Assembly: GCA_002707785.1 (NCBI GenBank)
Contig: PANW01000056.1
Coordinates: 1-56,458 of the forward strand
Source of the DNA: Cellvibrionaceae bacterium
GTDB taxonomy: Bacteria; Pseudomonadota; Gammaproteobacteria; Pseudomonadales; Cellvibrionaceae
Direction: 5' to 3'
Length of the DNA: 56,458 nucleotides
Positions 35,153-44,603 of this stretch are shown here, piece after piece. Position numbers and translations under genes: made by a program. The notes beneath the pieces were generated by a model that saw only the letters and a list, made by a program, of their open reading frames with translations, was not told the DNA's origin and searched no databases. How positions within the stretch are numbered: position 1 is the stretch's first letter; every line of letters begins with the position of its first letter.

Positions 35153-36427
35153 TTGAACGACGCTCCCCTTGGCCTCTTATTTGGGATACTGGCCATTCTG
35201 ATTCTGCTGTCCGGTTTCTTTTCAAGCTCCGAGACGGGCATGATGTCTCTCAACCGATACCGGCTTAAACACCTAGCGAAGAAGAAAAACCGCGGCGCCA
35301 TGCGAGCGGCAGACTTGCTCGAACGCCCAGATCGCTTGATCGGTGTGATTTTGATCGGCAACAATTTGGTCAATAATTTCGCCGCGGCGCTAACGACAGT
35401 TATCGCCATTCGCCTCTACGGTGAAGGCTCTATTGCCTTGGCCAGCATTATTCTGACGCTAGCGGTGTTAATTTTCTCGGAAGTTACCCCCAAAACCATC
35501 GCGGCCCTTTACCCAGAGCGCATCGCCTTTCCAGCAAGCTTTATTCTCAAGCCCCTGCTATGGATTCTCTACCCCGCAGTTTGGCTGGTGAATACCATCT
35601 CCAACGCCTTGGCCCGCGTGTTTGGCGTCGACCCCAGTAAAGCCACGGCTAGCGAGCAACTTCGCCCCGAAGAATTACGCACCGCGGTGGATGAACACGG
35701 CGACCTGATCCCCGACCAGCACCAAGGTATTTTGCTAAATGTCTTAGATCTTGAGAAAGCCACGGTCGAGGACATCATGATTCCTCGCAACGAAGTGTTT
35801 GGCCTCGATCTCGAAGACGATATTCCTACGTTGTTGAAACAAATCCGCACCGCCGAGTACACCCGTCTTCCGGTTTACGAGGGCGACATCAACAACATCA
35901 TCGGTATTTTGCATTTGCGCAATGCGGCGCGCTTTATTCACGGTGAAAATGCAACCGTCACCCACGAAGCCATTCGCCGCTTTACCCGTGACCCCTACTT
36001 CATTCCCGAAGGCACACCACTGCACACTCAGTTGATGCACTTTCAGCATCAAAAACGTCGCATGGCGATTGTTGTGGATGAATACGGAGACGTGCAGGGC
36101 ATTGTCACCATGGAAGATCTGCTGGAAGAGATTGTCGGTGATTTCACCACCAATCTGGCGGAAGAGGAGAACCCTGAGATTTCAGCGCTGGAAAACAACT
36201 GGTTTTTGATTGAAGGGGGAACCTCCATTCGCGATATCAATAAACACTTGCAGTGGGAGCTGCCCACCGATGGCCCCAAAACACTCAACGGCCTGATCGT
36301 AGAGCAGCTGGAAAATATTCCCGAAGGGCATATAGGCATCAAGCTGGGCAATTACTGCATTGAGACCGAAGCCCTGTCTGAGAAGATGATTGAAAGCGCT
36401 CGAGTGAAAAGCGCTACAGCACCTTAG
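35153..36427 (+). CDS. CNNM/CBS-domain membrane protein, CorB/YfjD (HlyC/CorC family)
   Basis: The N-terminal DUF21/CNNM domain has the family signature FFSSSETGMMSLNRYRLKHLA and further helices to about residue 150. Two CBS domains follow (IMIPRNEVFGLD..., MAIVVDEYGDVQGIVTMEDLLEEIVGD), then a CorC-HlyC C-terminal domain (LEGG-type IEGGTSIRDINKHL). Homologues support magnesium or cobalt efflux. The only usable start is TTG 35153: the frame upstream is closed by TAG at 35129 and no ATG or GTG lies between. It follows ypjD on the same strand, 136 bases away. Confidence 0.92.
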   Translation: MNDAPLGLLFGILAILILLSGFFSSSETGMMSLNRYRLKHLAKKKNRGAMRAADLLERPDRLIGVILIGNNLVNNFAAALTTVIAIRLYGEGSIALASIILTLAVLIFSEVTPKTIAALYPERIAFPASFILKPLLWILYPAVWLVNTISNALARVFGVDPSKATASEQLRPEELRTAVDEHGDLIPDQHQGILLNVLDLEKATVEDIMIPRNEVFGLDLEDDIPTLLKQIRTAEYTRLPVYEGDINNIIGILHLRNAARFIHGENATVTHEAIRRFTRDPYFIPEGTPLHTQLMHFQHQKRRMAIVVDEYGDVQGIVTMEDLLEEIVGDFTTNLAEEENPEISALENNWFLIEGGTSIRDINKHLQWELPTDGPKTLNGLIVEQLENIPEGHIGIKLGNYCIETEALSEKMIESARVKSATAP

Positions 36428-36466
36428 CCTGCCTCTCTCTACCCTGATCTATCCACTCCTACCTAA

Positions 36467-36496
36467 CGGGTTCCATGGCCTTGCGATTGGAACCCG
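36467..36496. terminator. Hairpin between the convergent corB-type gene and purT
   Basis: CGGGTTCCA (36467-36475) pairs perfectly with TGGAACCCG (36488-36496) around a 12-base loop. No T-run follows on either strand, so it is a weak terminator candidate, but its place between two convergent genes fits that role. Confidence 0.5.
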
Positions 36497-36517
36497 GCAG
36501 ACAGATAGAACATGCGA

Positions 36518-37699
36518 TCAGAGCTCCACAGTAACGGCAGCTGAAACGGCCATTGCCTTATCCTTGGCCGCTTCAACACTTTCCGCGCGCGCCAAGGCCA
36601 CGCCCATACGTCGCTTACCAGCCACCTCAGGCTTTCCAAACAACCGCAAGCCGGTATCAGGCAAAGCCAAGGCTTGCGTTAAATTACCAAAGGCCGCCTG
36701 CTGAGAATTGCCTTCTACTAAGATAACCGACGATGCCGAAGGTCCATGCAGATGGATATTGGGAATAGGCAACCCAAGAATGGCGCGAGCGTGCAACGCA
36801 AATTCCGATAAATCTTGGGATATTAGCGTCACCAGACCTGTGTCATGCGGGCGCGGCGAGACCTCACTAAAATAGACCTGATCGCCTTTAATAAATAACT
36901 CGACACCGAACAACCCCCAGCCGCCTAGCGCATCCGTGACTTTCTTAGCCACTTCTTTGGACGCCTCAAGAGCCACTTCCGACATCGCCTGAGGCTGCCA
37001 GGACTGCTGATAGTCGCCCTCCTCTTGATAGTGCCCGATAGGTTCGCAGAAGCTGGTGCCATTGCGATGACGTATGGTCAGCAGCGTAATTTCATAGTCA
37101 AAATCCACAAACCCTTCCACGATCACTCGACCGGCACCAGCGCGGCCACCCTCTTGAGCATAGCGCCACGATGACTCGACATCAGCGGCCGAGCGAACCA
37201 CGCTCTGCCCCTTGCCAGACGAACTCATAATGGGCTTGATGACACAGGGATAACCAATGGTTTCTACCGAGGCTTTAAAAGCCTCGAAGTTATCGGAGAA
37301 TTCAAACGGCGAGGTCGGTAGCGACAGTTCTTCGGCCGCCAAGCGACGTATCCCCTCTCGATTCATGGTGAGTTTGGTCGCTTTGGCCGTGGGTACCACG
37401 TTAAAGCCTTCGGACTCCAGTTCCACCAACGTATCGGTGGCGATGGCCTCGATTTCTGGAACGATTAAGTCGGGTTTTTCCTCGGTAATAACGGCTCGCA
37501 GAGCCTCTCCGTCCAACATCGATAAGGTATAGCTGCGATCAGCCACCTGCATGGCTGGCGCGTTCTCGTAACGATCACAGGCGATCACTTCCACCCCCAA
37601 ACGCTGTAGCTCAATGACAACTTCTTTACCTAACTCACCGGCCCCACACAAGAGTACTTTGGTTGCGGTGGTCGAAAATGGCGTTCCTATGGTGGTCAT
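36518..37699 (-). CDS. purT: Formate-dependent GAR formyltransferase PurT
   Basis: This ATP-grasp enzyme makes formyl-GAR from GAR, formate and ATP in purine synthesis. Motifs: [20 protein letters not shown] at the start, [17 protein letters not shown] for ATP, and [17 protein letters not shown] for the metal site. Length 393 is typical. It is monocistronic, with the DUF1289 gene upstream on the same strand 116 bases away. It gives a formate-dependent route for the third purine step. Confidence 0.97.
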   Translation of the reverse strand: MTTIGTPFSTTATKVLLCGAGELGKEVVIELQRLGVEVIACDRYENAPAMQVADRSYTLSMLDGEALRAVITEEKPDLIVPEIEAIATDTLVELESEGFNVVPTAKATKLTMNREGIRRLAAEELSLPTSPFEFSDNFEAFKASVETIGYPCVIKPIMSSSGKGQSVVRSAADVESSWRYAQEGGRAGAGRVIVEGFVDFDYEITLLTIRHRNGTSFCEPIGHYQEEGDYQQSWQPQAMSEVALEASKEVAKKVTDALGGWGLFGVELFIKGDQVYFSEVSPRPHDTGLVTLISQDLSEFALHARAILGLPIPNIHLHGPSASSVILVEGNSQQAAFGNLTQALALPDTGLRLFGKPEVAGKRRMGVALARAESVEAAKDKAMAVSAAVTVEL

Positions 37700-37815
37700 G
37701 AGCCTGCTCCTATGAAGGTCAAAAAGGAGCGCTTATCATCCCAAAAGAAGGCTCCTAGGTGAAACGTATTATCCACATACCGCGGAAGGCGGTGTGAAAC
37801 CTCGCTTAGCGAAGA

Positions 37816-38034
37816 TTATGCGAAGGGATTGGATTTCTTTGAACGCTCTACAGACTGGGCCAACACTTGGCGACGCTCACTGTTGGTATAGCTGCCCCAA
37901 TGACTGATTTCATTACCGGTGCGGAAACAGCCCACACACACATCCTCATCATTGAGCACGCAAATGGACACGCAGGGAGACTTAATCGGCTTTTCGGCCG
38001 TTTGTGGATTGTGGAGTTGAACAGAATCAGTCAT
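37816..38034 (-). CDS. DUF1289 Cys-motif small protein
   Basis: The 72-residue protein has the DUF1289 pattern SPCVSICVLNDEDVCVGCFRT (Cys at spacing x3, x8 and x2) followed by EISHWGSYTNSERRQVL. The four Cys probably bind a metal or an Fe-S cluster; function is unknown. The CoA-type NUDIX gene lies upstream on the same strand, 77 bases away, so they may share a transcript. Confidence 0.92.
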   Translation of the reverse strand: MTDSVQLHNPQTAEKPIKSPCVSICVLNDEDVCVGCFRTGNEISHWGSYTNSERRQVLAQSVERSKKSNPFA

Positions 38035-38111
38035 AGAAAACGATCACAGCGCAATTTGAATGGGCGCAGAGTATAACTCAGTTTGCCCGCAATCTATAAG
38101 CTGAGGAACTG

Positions 38112-38720
38112 TCAGGCTCTTGACCAATCCTTTACCGGGGCTGGATTGTCTGGGCCTATGCCCACATCAAAAGCGCCATTGAGGAAATTAACCAGTAAAC
38201 GAGCGGTAAAGCCCCATATCTCAAAACCTTCGTATTCGTAGGCCGGCGACCATACGTGGCCGACGTTGCGCTCAAACACATCGGTTCTTAAGCGATTATC
38301 ATCAATAAAAAATTGCAAAGGCACCTGGAATATTGCATCTAACTCGTCGAGATTAGGAATATATTGCAAGCGCTCAGGCACAACTCCCACAAACGGAACT
38401 ACCTGCACCCCTTGCCAGGTTTGAAACACGGGCAGTGATCCCAACACATCCACCCGATTAGGCTCTAGACCGATCTCTTCATGGCTTTCTCGCAATGCAG
38501 TGACCTGCAGCGGGCCATCCTCTGGATCCCACTTACCGCCGGGCAAGGAAACCTCACCGCTATGGCTGCTCAGATGCTGGGAGCGACGCGTGAGCACCAC
38601 CGACGGATTGTCAGAGTTATCGGTAAGGGCAATCAAAACCGCTGCAGGCTTAGAAAGAGCTGTCGCTTCAGGCGCTTGTACCCTTGATGCCGCCAAATGA
38701 GAGCGAAGTTGTTGCAACAT
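38112..38720 (-). CDS. CoA pyrophosphatase, NudL-type NUDIX hydrolase
   Basis: The NUDIX box reads SLPGGKWDPEDGPLQVTALR then ESHEEIGL, with Asp where most NUDIX boxes have the first Glu, as in NudL and CoA-specific members. Just before it is VVLTRRSQHLSSHSGEVSLPGG, whose LSSHSGEV matches the UPF0035 CoA signature. It should split CoA into phosphopantetheine and 3',5'-ADP. Length 202 is normal. Confidence 0.93.
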   Translation of the reverse strand: MLQQLRSHLAASRVQAPEATALSKPAAVLIALTDNSDNPSVVLTRRSQHLSSHSGEVSLPGGKWDPEDGPLQVTALRESHEEIGLEPNRVDVLGSLPVFQTWQGVQVVPFVGVVPERLQYIPNLDELDAIFQVPLQFFIDDNRLRTDVFERNVGHVWSPAYEYEGFEIWGFTARLLVNFLNGAFDVGIGPDNPAPVKDWSRA

Positions 38721-38969
38721 TTTTGAGACCTTGAAGATGATGACCTCTCAAACTACCCAATTTACCTCAAAGAATCCAGCCACAAGACAGCCGTTGAGAT
38801 AAGTCTCTCATATAGCAGACTTGTATAAACGCCCCTCTACACATAGCTAATATCGCCATGATAGACTGTTTTTTAGTCGAAGTTGCCGCGCCTTGTTCGA
38901 TTCGTTTCAGCAAAGAGGCAAGCTCGTGATACAGCCGTAGAGCCAACGAAAACCAGTCGCCAGGGTCTC

Positions 38970-39329
38970 ATGAAATTTACACCGCAGAAATTTGACGAAT
39001 TGCTCGAACTGGCTCAATCCGATCCGGAAGCTCTGGAGCGCTATCGTCAACAGCAAATTGAACTAACCCTTAGCGAAGCGCCGGAGTGCATACGCGCGCG
39101 ACTTGAAGGCCTACAATTTCAAATCGACGCGCAGCGCAGTCTTCATCACAACCCCATGGGCACCTGCATCAAGCTCAGCCAAATGATGCAAGATTCTTTT
39201 CAACAGCTTCAAGCAATGCTAGAGCGACTGACCGATGGCAGCCTACTGGATAACATAGCGCCTCCCAAGCAGCCGCAAAAAAGCGCCAAGATACTGCCCT
39301 TTTCAGCCAACTCACCGACTTCTCGATAA
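38970..39329 (+). CDS. DUF3135 family protein
   Basis: The protein matches DUF3135: FDELLELAQSDPEALERYR, then APECIRARLEGLQFQIDAQR and NPMGTCIKLSQMMQDSF. It is all-helical and cytoplasmic, function unknown. The frame is open from a TTG at 38883, but ATG 38970 is preceded by CAGGG and gives the family N-terminus MKFTPQKFDELL, so I use it (119 residues). The next gene, another NUDIX, follows on the same strand after about 90 bases. Confidence 0.85.
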   Translation: MKFTPQKFDELLELAQSDPEALERYRQQQIELTLSEAPECIRARLEGLQFQIDAQRSLHHNPMGTCIKLSQMMQDSFQQLQAMLERLTDGSLLDNIAPPKQPQKSAKILPFSANSPTSR

Positions 39330-39418
39330 AATCTGCAGTGCAGAAGAAGCAAAGCTATTCCACCCTGCTGTAGCAAAGCCTTATACTGTGTTGAGCTCCC
39401 TAGGCAATGAGAATCAAC

Positions 39419-40006
39419 ATGAAGTTCTGCAGTAACTGTGGCACAGGCGTCAATCTAAAAGTCCCGCAAGGCGATGATCGCGAGAGGCACATTTGCCCCG
39501 AGTGCGACACGATCCACTACCACAACCCCAAAATTATTGCCGGCTGCCTGCCCATCTACGAAGACAAAGTCCTGCTCTGCCGACGTGCGATTCAACCGCG
39601 CCACGGTCTTTGGACGCTACCGGCTGGGTTCATGGAAAACGGCGAAAGCACTGAAGAAGGGGCTCTGCGCGAATGCTGGGAAGAAGCTCAAGCGGAGCTG
39701 GAGCTGCACAACCTCTACACCATGTACAGCCTGCCACAAATTAATCAGGTCTATCTGTTATTCAAAGGCGAGCTGAAAAACCTCGATTTCGGTCCGGGCC
39801 CAGAATCGCTCGAAGTAGAATTGTTTAGAGAAGATCAAATCCCTTGGAAAGAGATTGCGTTTCCGGTGATGAAAAAAACCTTGCGCCATTACTTTAGCGA
39901 TGTCAGCAGCGGCAGTTTTCCTTTGCGTAGTGAAGCTCTCTATATGCCAGGTACCGACAAAAAAGCACAGTTTGTACCGCCGGCTTATAAAGATAAATCT
40001 AGCTAA
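39419..40006 (+). CDS. Zinc-ribbon NUDIX hydrolase
   Basis: The N-terminus MKFCSNCG with a second pair CPECD forms a four-Cys zinc ribbon, then IHYHNPKIIAGCLPIYEDKVLLCRR leads to the NUDIX box GFMENGESTEEGALRECWEE. This arrangement resembles NudC-like and ADP-ribose pyrophosphatase-like enzymes common in Pseudomonas. The substrate is not evident. Family members start at MKFC, so I choose ATG 39419 over ATG 39407. It is followed by the GGGCTAC repeat array. Confidence 0.92.
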   Translation: MKFCSNCGTGVNLKVPQGDDRERHICPECDTIHYHNPKIIAGCLPIYEDKVLLCRRAIQPRHGLWTLPAGFMENGESTEEGALRECWEEAQAELELHNLYTMYSLPQINQVYLLFKGELKNLDFGPGPESLEVELFREDQIPWKEIAFPVMKKTLRHYFSDVSSGSFPLRSEALYMPGTDKKAQFVPPAYKDKSS

Positions 40007-40024
40007 GTTCGAGATACGAGAGTC

Positions 40025-40067
40025 GAGCTACGGGCTACGGGCTACGGGCTACGGGCTACGGGCTTAC
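40025..40067. repeat. Heptamer array (GGGCTAC), about five to six copies
   Basis: Four perfect copies of GGGCTAC (40032-40059) are flanked by a GAGCTAC (40025-40031) and a GGGCTTAC (40060-40067). The array lies between two convergent stop codons. The heptamer differs by one base from the GGGCTGC array at 14461. Confidence 0.9.
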
Positions 40068-40082
40068 AGTTTGTAGCAGGTG

Positions 40083-40412
40083 CTAGAAGCTCTCTAGGCG
40101 GATAACATCGTAGGCGGGCTCTTCGTAGGGGTGCGATTGTTTTAGGGCGGCGACAGCGGCGCTGATAACTGAATCGGCGCACACCATCTCCACTTTGTAT
40201 TCCGCCACCGTTTGCGGCGTATTTTCTGATCCGATAAAGGGCTGACTGCCCGGCAACGGGCGAAATTGACCGTCACCCAACACCTGCCAACAACATTGAT
40301 CGTAGTTGCCAATGGTTCCCGCTCCGGTTTTGAACACGGCTTGCTTTACGGTCTCCAGATGAGACTCGGGTACAAAAAAAGCCAGTTTAAATAGGGAACA
40401 GGGAGCCGTCAT
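40083..40412 (-). CDS. NIF3/YqfO-like small domain protein
   Basis: The 109-residue protein corresponds to the inserted middle domain of YqfO/NIF3 proteins: LFKLAFFVPESHLETVKQAVF, GAGTIGNYDQCCWQ, and the C-terminal SHPYEEPAYDVIRLE. It lacks the dimetal-binding NIF3 halves, so it is a stand-alone CutA-like/PII-like domain. Its ATG overlaps the serA stop by one base (TAATG), indicating translational coupling to serine synthesis. Function is unknown. Confidence 0.88.
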   Translation of the reverse strand: MTAPCSLFKLAFFVPESHLETVKQAVFKTGAGTIGNYDQCCWQVLGDGQFRPLPGSQPFIGSENTPQTVAEYKVEMVCADSVISAAVAALKQSHPYEEPAYDVIRLESF

Positions 40413-41584
40413 TAGCCCAGCGCTCGCACACCAATCACGTGCTCAACCTCAGTGATTGCGGCCAGCAGTTGCTCACTGGGTTGTTGCTCAATATCAATGA
40501 TGTTGTACGCTATATCGCCGCGGCTTTTGTTCAACATATCGACGACGTTAATATCGTTTTCGGTGAATACCGACAACACATTACCCAACACACCAGAGAC
40601 ATTGTCATTCACAAAAGTGATGCGATAACCCTCGGCGCGGGACAAACTAATGGCTGGAAAATTCACCGAGTTTTTGATGTTGCCGTTTTCAAGATAATCC
40701 TTCACCTGATCGGCTGCCATCACCGCACAGTTTTCTTCCGCTTCTGCGGTGCTAGCGCCAATGTGTGGCATCGCCAAAACATCATTGCGATCCAGTAAAC
40801 ACGGCTCAGGAAAGTCGCACACATACATGCCTAGTTGTTTGGCATCCAGAGAATCCACCACCGCCTGCGCATCAACGATCGCATCACGGGCAAAATTCAA
40901 CAAGATCGCGCCCGGTTTCACCGATTGCAACGCCTCACTGTTAATCATATGACGAGTGGGCTCAATCGCGGGGACGTGCAAGGTCACAAAATCTGAATGA
41001 GACAACAGCGATTGCAGGTTCTCCATGCGCTCCACTTGGCTTGGCAAGCGCCAAGCCGCTTCGACCGATAGCGCAGGATCAAAACCAACCACATTCATGC
41101 CCAATGCCAACGCCATTTCGGCAACCATTGATCCAATGGCACCGAGACCCACAACGCCCAAGGTGCGCCCGTACAGCTCATTTCCAGCAAAGCGCTTCTT
41201 TTCTTTTTCCAACAGAGCGCCCATTTCGGCGGCATCGGTCATATGATTGAGCGACTGTGAATATTGCATGCCGCCCACAATATCTCGAGAACTCAAGAGT
41301 AATCCCGCCAACACCAGCTCTTTTACCGCATTGGCATTGGCGCCTGGAGTGTTAAACACCACTACCCCGGCCTTGGTGTAATCGTCAACGGGCACATTGT
41401 TAACGCCGGCGCCGGCACGGGCCACTGCTCGCAGAGTTTGTGGTATGGCTTCACCGTGCAGTTTGTGACTTCTCAGCACATAGGCATCCGGGGTAGAGCT
41501 TTCACTGGAGACTTCATAGCGTTCGCGCTCGAAACGATTCAAGCCTTTTGAAGAAATTGCGTTGTAGGTCTTAATTTTGAACAT
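40412..41584 (-). CDS. serA: D-3-phosphoglycerate dehydrogenase
   Basis: The first enzyme of serine synthesis. The substrate domain has RSHKLHGEAIPQTLRAVAR, the NAD site is VVGLGAIGSMVAEMAL, and the catalytic Arg, Glu and His lie in NFARDAIVDAQAV, DFPEP and MPHIGASTAEAEEN. A C-terminal ACT domain (YRITFVNDNVSGVLGNVL) suggests serine feedback. Length 390 marks the short ACT type. serC is upstream on the same strand (136 bases); the NIF3-like gene is coupled downstream. Confidence 0.95.
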   Translation of the reverse strand: MFKIKTYNAISSKGLNRFERERYEVSSESSTPDAYVLRSHKLHGEAIPQTLRAVARAGAGVNNVPVDDYTKAGVVVFNTPGANANAVKELVLAGLLLSSRDIVGGMQYSQSLNHMTDAAEMGALLEKEKKRFAGNELYGRTLGVVGLGAIGSMVAEMALALGMNVVGFDPALSVEAAWRLPSQVERMENLQSLLSHSDFVTLHVPAIEPTRHMINSEALQSVKPGAILLNFARDAIVDAQAVVDSLDAKQLGMYVCDFPEPCLLDRNDVLAMPHIGASTAEAEENCAVMAADQVKDYLENGNIKNSVNFPAISLSRAEGYRITFVNDNVSGVLGNVLSVFTENDINVVDMLNKSRGDIAYNIIDIEQQPSEQLLAAITEVEHVIGVRALG

Positions 41585-41720
41585 CGTATTACTCCTAATC
41601 GGAGAAGCCGACGACAGGATGATGACACTATCGATTCAAAGCTTCCCTGTGGTTATTTTTATTATCTTTCCAACAGGTAGACCAGAAGCAAGAGCGACAT
41701 AACGCTCTCGCTTCCATCAC

Positions 41721-42836
41721 TTAAGATTTAACTTGTTGATAGGCCCATGCCAACCAAGGCATCAAGGCTTCCAGATCCGATTGCTCCACAGTGGCACCGC
41801 CCCACAAACGCAAACCGTCCGGAGCATCGCGATAGGCGCCAATGTCATAGGCCACGCCTTCTTGCTCAAGCAGTTTGGTCATGGCTTTGACTTCGTCGGC
41901 ACTGGCGTCCAGCGTCAGACAGATGCTGGTGTTGGACAGTGTGGCCTTGTCTTGAGCCAGGAAGTTAATCCACTCGTTCTCCGCCACAAACTTTTCGACC
42001 ACCGACAAATTGCCTTCAGATTTAGCAATCGCTGCTGACACACCGCCAATGGACTCGATCCAATTCAGCGCATCCAAGTAATCTGCCACACACAGCATCG
42101 ATGGAGTATTAATGGTGGCGCCTTTGAAGATGCCTTCAATGAGTTTTCCGCCTTTGGTCATACGGAAAATCTTAGGCAGTGGCCAAGCGGGAGTGTAGTT
42201 TTCGAGGCGTTCAACGGCACGAGGACTCAACACCAACATACCGTGAGCGCCCTCCCCGCCAAGCACTTTTTGCCAAGAGAAAGTCACAACATCGAGTTTC
42301 TCCCAAGGCATTTCCATGGCGAATACGGCAGAAGTGGCATCACAGATGGTCAACCCTTGGCGATCCTCAGCGATCCAATCGGCGTTGTCGACTTTGACAC
42401 CAGAGGTGGTGCCGTTCCAAGTGAAGACGACGTCGTTGTCGGTGTTGACGTCATTCAAATTTGGCAGTTGACCATAGTCTGCGGTGATAGAACGAACGTC
42501 GTCCAGTTTCAGCTGTTTAGTGATGTCGCTGTGCCAACCGGATCCAAATGACTCCCAATGCACGACATCGACTGGGCGCTCACCCAACAGAGACCACAAG
42601 GCCATTTCAACCGCGCCAGTATCTGATGCCGGTACCACTCCAACCCGATAGCCCTCAGGTAAACCCAACAACTCAGCAGTTTGCTCACAGGCTTTCTGCA
42701 GAGCAGCCTTACCCAACGAAGAGCGGTGTGAACGGCCTAGGGTACTGATATCCAGTGCTGCGACATCGTAGCCTGGGCGCTTGCTGCAGGGGCCGGAAGA
42801 AAAGTTGGGGTTATTGGGTTTCACCTGAGGTTGCAT
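41721..42836 (-). CDS. serC: Phosphoserine aminotransferase, alphaproteobacterial/Methanosarcina type
   Basis: It converts 3-phosphohydroxypyruvate and glutamate to phosphoserine. The N-terminus [16 protein letters not shown], the [17 protein letters not shown] segment and the PLP lysine in [15 protein letters not shown] identify the TIGR01365 type rather than the E. coli type. The length, 371, fits. It is paired with serA, with 136 bases between. A SerC of this type in a gammaproteobacterium suggests an old replacement or transfer. Confidence 0.93.
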   Translation of the reverse strand: MQPQVKPNNPNFSSGPCSKRPGYDVAALDISTLGRSHRSSLGKAALQKACEQTAELLGLPEGYRVGVVPASDTGAVEMALWSLLGERPVDVVHWESFGSGWHSDITKQLKLDDVRSITADYGQLPNLNDVNTDNDVVFTWNGTTSGVKVDNADWIAEDRQGLTICDATSAVFAMEMPWEKLDVVTFSWQKVLGGEGAHGMLVLSPRAVERLENYTPAWPLPKIFRMTKGGKLIEGIFKGATINTPSMLCVADYLDALNWIESIGGVSAAIAKSEGNLSVVEKFVAENEWINFLAQDKATLSNTSICLTLDASADEVKAMTKLLEQEGVAYDIGAYRDAPDGLRLWGGATVEQSDLEALMPWLAWAYQQVKS

Positions 42837-43093
42837 AAATTTCTACTCTCGATTCTGTCTGCGACGCATAGGTCTGCGTCAGCGATAAATAGCGGCAAGG
42901 GACAAGATTGCGATGAGACACTCTAAAGCTATAGCAGCTCCGCAGTCGCCCCCTCAACCGGCTCAATAAACTCCAGTACCAACTTCGCCGAGACACACTG
43001 GGATAAGATGCTCGCAATGGCAACACCGACGATCTGGGGCCAAGGATTATGCCAGCTTTAGTGGCCGCTGTGCAGCCTCAGTCGACGAGGAAA

Positions 43094-43726
43094 TTAGTCG
43101 TCAGCCAACTGCTGCCTTAGCACCAACAAGGCATTGTTAGCCTGCATCATTAAACCGAGCCCCGCCAGAGCGATAAAACCTTGAACCTGCAGCAGCAAAT
43201 AGTCGGCGACAGCCTCCGCCCGAGTCTCAGCAGGCGTTGGGGTGGGTGCCGCGGACGAGGTCATACTGGGTAGCAGACCATCGATCTCGCCTCGCTGCAG
43301 CGCCACTTTCACTTGATGCAGCAACGCCGCTCGCAATCGTGAAAACACCTGTTGAATACGAACTCTCACCCGTGGGTCGCGAACACCGCCATCGAGTAGG
43401 GTATTTTGCAGAAAACAACCACGCACCCCAGATTGTTCATTCAACCCTGCCAGCAACGCACCAAAGTACTGCAGTAGCGAGTCTCGTCCTTGCTCAGGCC
43501 CTTCTAAGCTCGACAACAAATGCCCAAACACTTTCTGCTCGTAGCGCTCAACCACCTTCAGAAACAGCGATTGCTTATCACCAAAGGTGTTGTAGAGACT
43601 GAATCGATTGATATCCAGAGTCTCAACCAAATCCTTCAACGAGGTCGCTTCATAGCCACGCTGCCAAAACAGCATCATGGCCTGATGCAGTTTTTCGTCG
43701 GGATCGAACGCTAATGGACGAGCCAT
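43094..43726 (-). CDS. TetR/AcrR family regulator of the divergent glutathione transferases
   Basis: The N-terminal helix-turn-helix reads AMMLFWQRGYEATSLKDLVETL and INRFSLYNTFGDKQSLFLKVV, followed by an all-helical ligand domain with a hydrophobic C-terminus. ATG 43726 (MARPLAFDPDEKL) is the usual start of this group; the frame is open further upstream to 43798. It faces a GST gene, and a 28-bp palindrome lies between the two starts, so it probably represses both until an electrophile or similar ligand binds (inference). Confidence 0.9.
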   Translation of the reverse strand: MARPLAFDPDEKLHQAMMLFWQRGYEATSLKDLVETLDINRFSLYNTFGDKQSLFLKVVERYEQKVFGHLLSSLEGPEQGRDSLLQYFGALLAGLNEQSGVRGCFLQNTLLDGGVRDPRVRVRIQQVFSRLRAALLHQVKVALQRGEIDGLLPSMTSSAAPTPTPAETRAEAVADYLLLQVQGFIALAGLGLMMQANNALLVLRQQLADD

Positions 43727-43800
43727 GCGGGCTACTCTCTTGGCAGGGAAATTATGAGCCGAGTGTACCCCATTGTTGACCGATTGTTTAGAAACCACGT

Positions 43801-43828
43801 ATATTTCTAACCTAAAGGTTGGAAATAT
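43801..43828. promoter_or_regulatory. Palindromic operator of the TetR-GST intergenic region
   Basis: ATATTTCTAACCT (43801-43813) and AGGTTGGAAATAT (43816-43828) are inverted copies with one mismatched pair, around a central AA. It lies 75 bases from the regulator start and 66 from the GST start. Its symmetry and place fit binding of the neighbouring TetR dimer. Confidence 0.85.
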
Positions 43829-43893
43829 AACGAGGTCGAATTGTGAACACAGCTTTGACGGCCTCTGGAATCCTCACCAAACGAGAGAACTCT

Positions 43894-44502
43894 ATGAAGA
43901 TTTACGAAGCCAGTACCGCCCCCAATGCCCGTCGTGTGCGCATGTTTCTAGCGGAAAAGAACGTGGATATGGAGTATGTACAGCTGGACATTGCCGCCGG
44001 TGAAAACCTGAACTCAGAGAATCGTGCTAAGAATCCCACCACCAAAATTCCATTTCTAGAGCTGGACGATGGCACCTGTATTGGCGAGACCCTGGCGATT
44101 TGTCGCTACTTTGAAGAAACCGTCAGCGACAACCCGCTCATGGGGCGAACGCCTCTAGAGAAAGCCCAAGTAGAAATGTGGCAGCGCCGAGTGGAATTCT
44201 ATTTCATGATGCAAGTGGGCATGTGCTTCCAACACTCCACCGGTTATTTCAAAGATCGTATGACGCCAGTGCCAGAATACGGCGCAGTTGCCGGTAAAGC
44301 CGCCACCAAGTACCTCGATGATCTCAATGCCCAATTGGCGGATTCAAAGTACCTAGTGGGAGACTACTTCTCAATCGCCGACATTAACCTAATATGCGCT
44401 CTGGATTTTGCTCGGGTCGTCAAAATTAAAATGTCCGACGAGCACACCCATCTTTTGCGTTGGTATCAAGACGTTTCTGCACGCCCTAGCGCTAAGGCCT
44501 AA
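43894..44502 (+). CDS. Glutathione S-transferase family protein
   Basis: An N-terminal thioredoxin-fold domain ([23 protein letters not shown], then [31 protein letters not shown]) is followed by a helical C-terminal domain with [24 protein letters not shown] 43894 is preferred because it begins with the fold's first strand; the frame is also open from a GTG at 43843. It is divergent from the TetR gene and should be under its control. The substrate is unknown. Confidence 0.9.
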   Translation: MKIYEASTAPNARRVRMFLAEKNVDMEYVQLDIAAGENLNSENRAKNPTTKIPFLELDDGTCIGETLAICRYFEETVSDNPLMGRTPLEKAQVEMWQRRVEFYFMMQVGMCFQHSTGYFKDRMTPVPEYGAVAGKAATKYLDDLNAQLADSKYLVGDYFSIADINLICALDFARVVKIKMSDEHTHLLRWYQDVSARPSAKA

Positions 44503-44603
44503 ACCTCTCGTTTTTCTTCAACAAAGCCGGCTGTTGTCTGACGACGATCGCCGGTGATTGTTTGCCCCGTATGCTGGGCTCTCTTTTACATAGGAATCAC
44601 ACC

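Noticed and set aside
40025-40067. CRISPR-like repeat array
   Set aside because: The period is seven bases with no spacers, and there are no cas genes nearby.
42811-43026. Minus-strand 71-codon open frame overlapping the start of serC
   Set aside because: Arg- and Ser-rich composition, no ribosome site, and overlaps a well-defined serC start; treated as chance.
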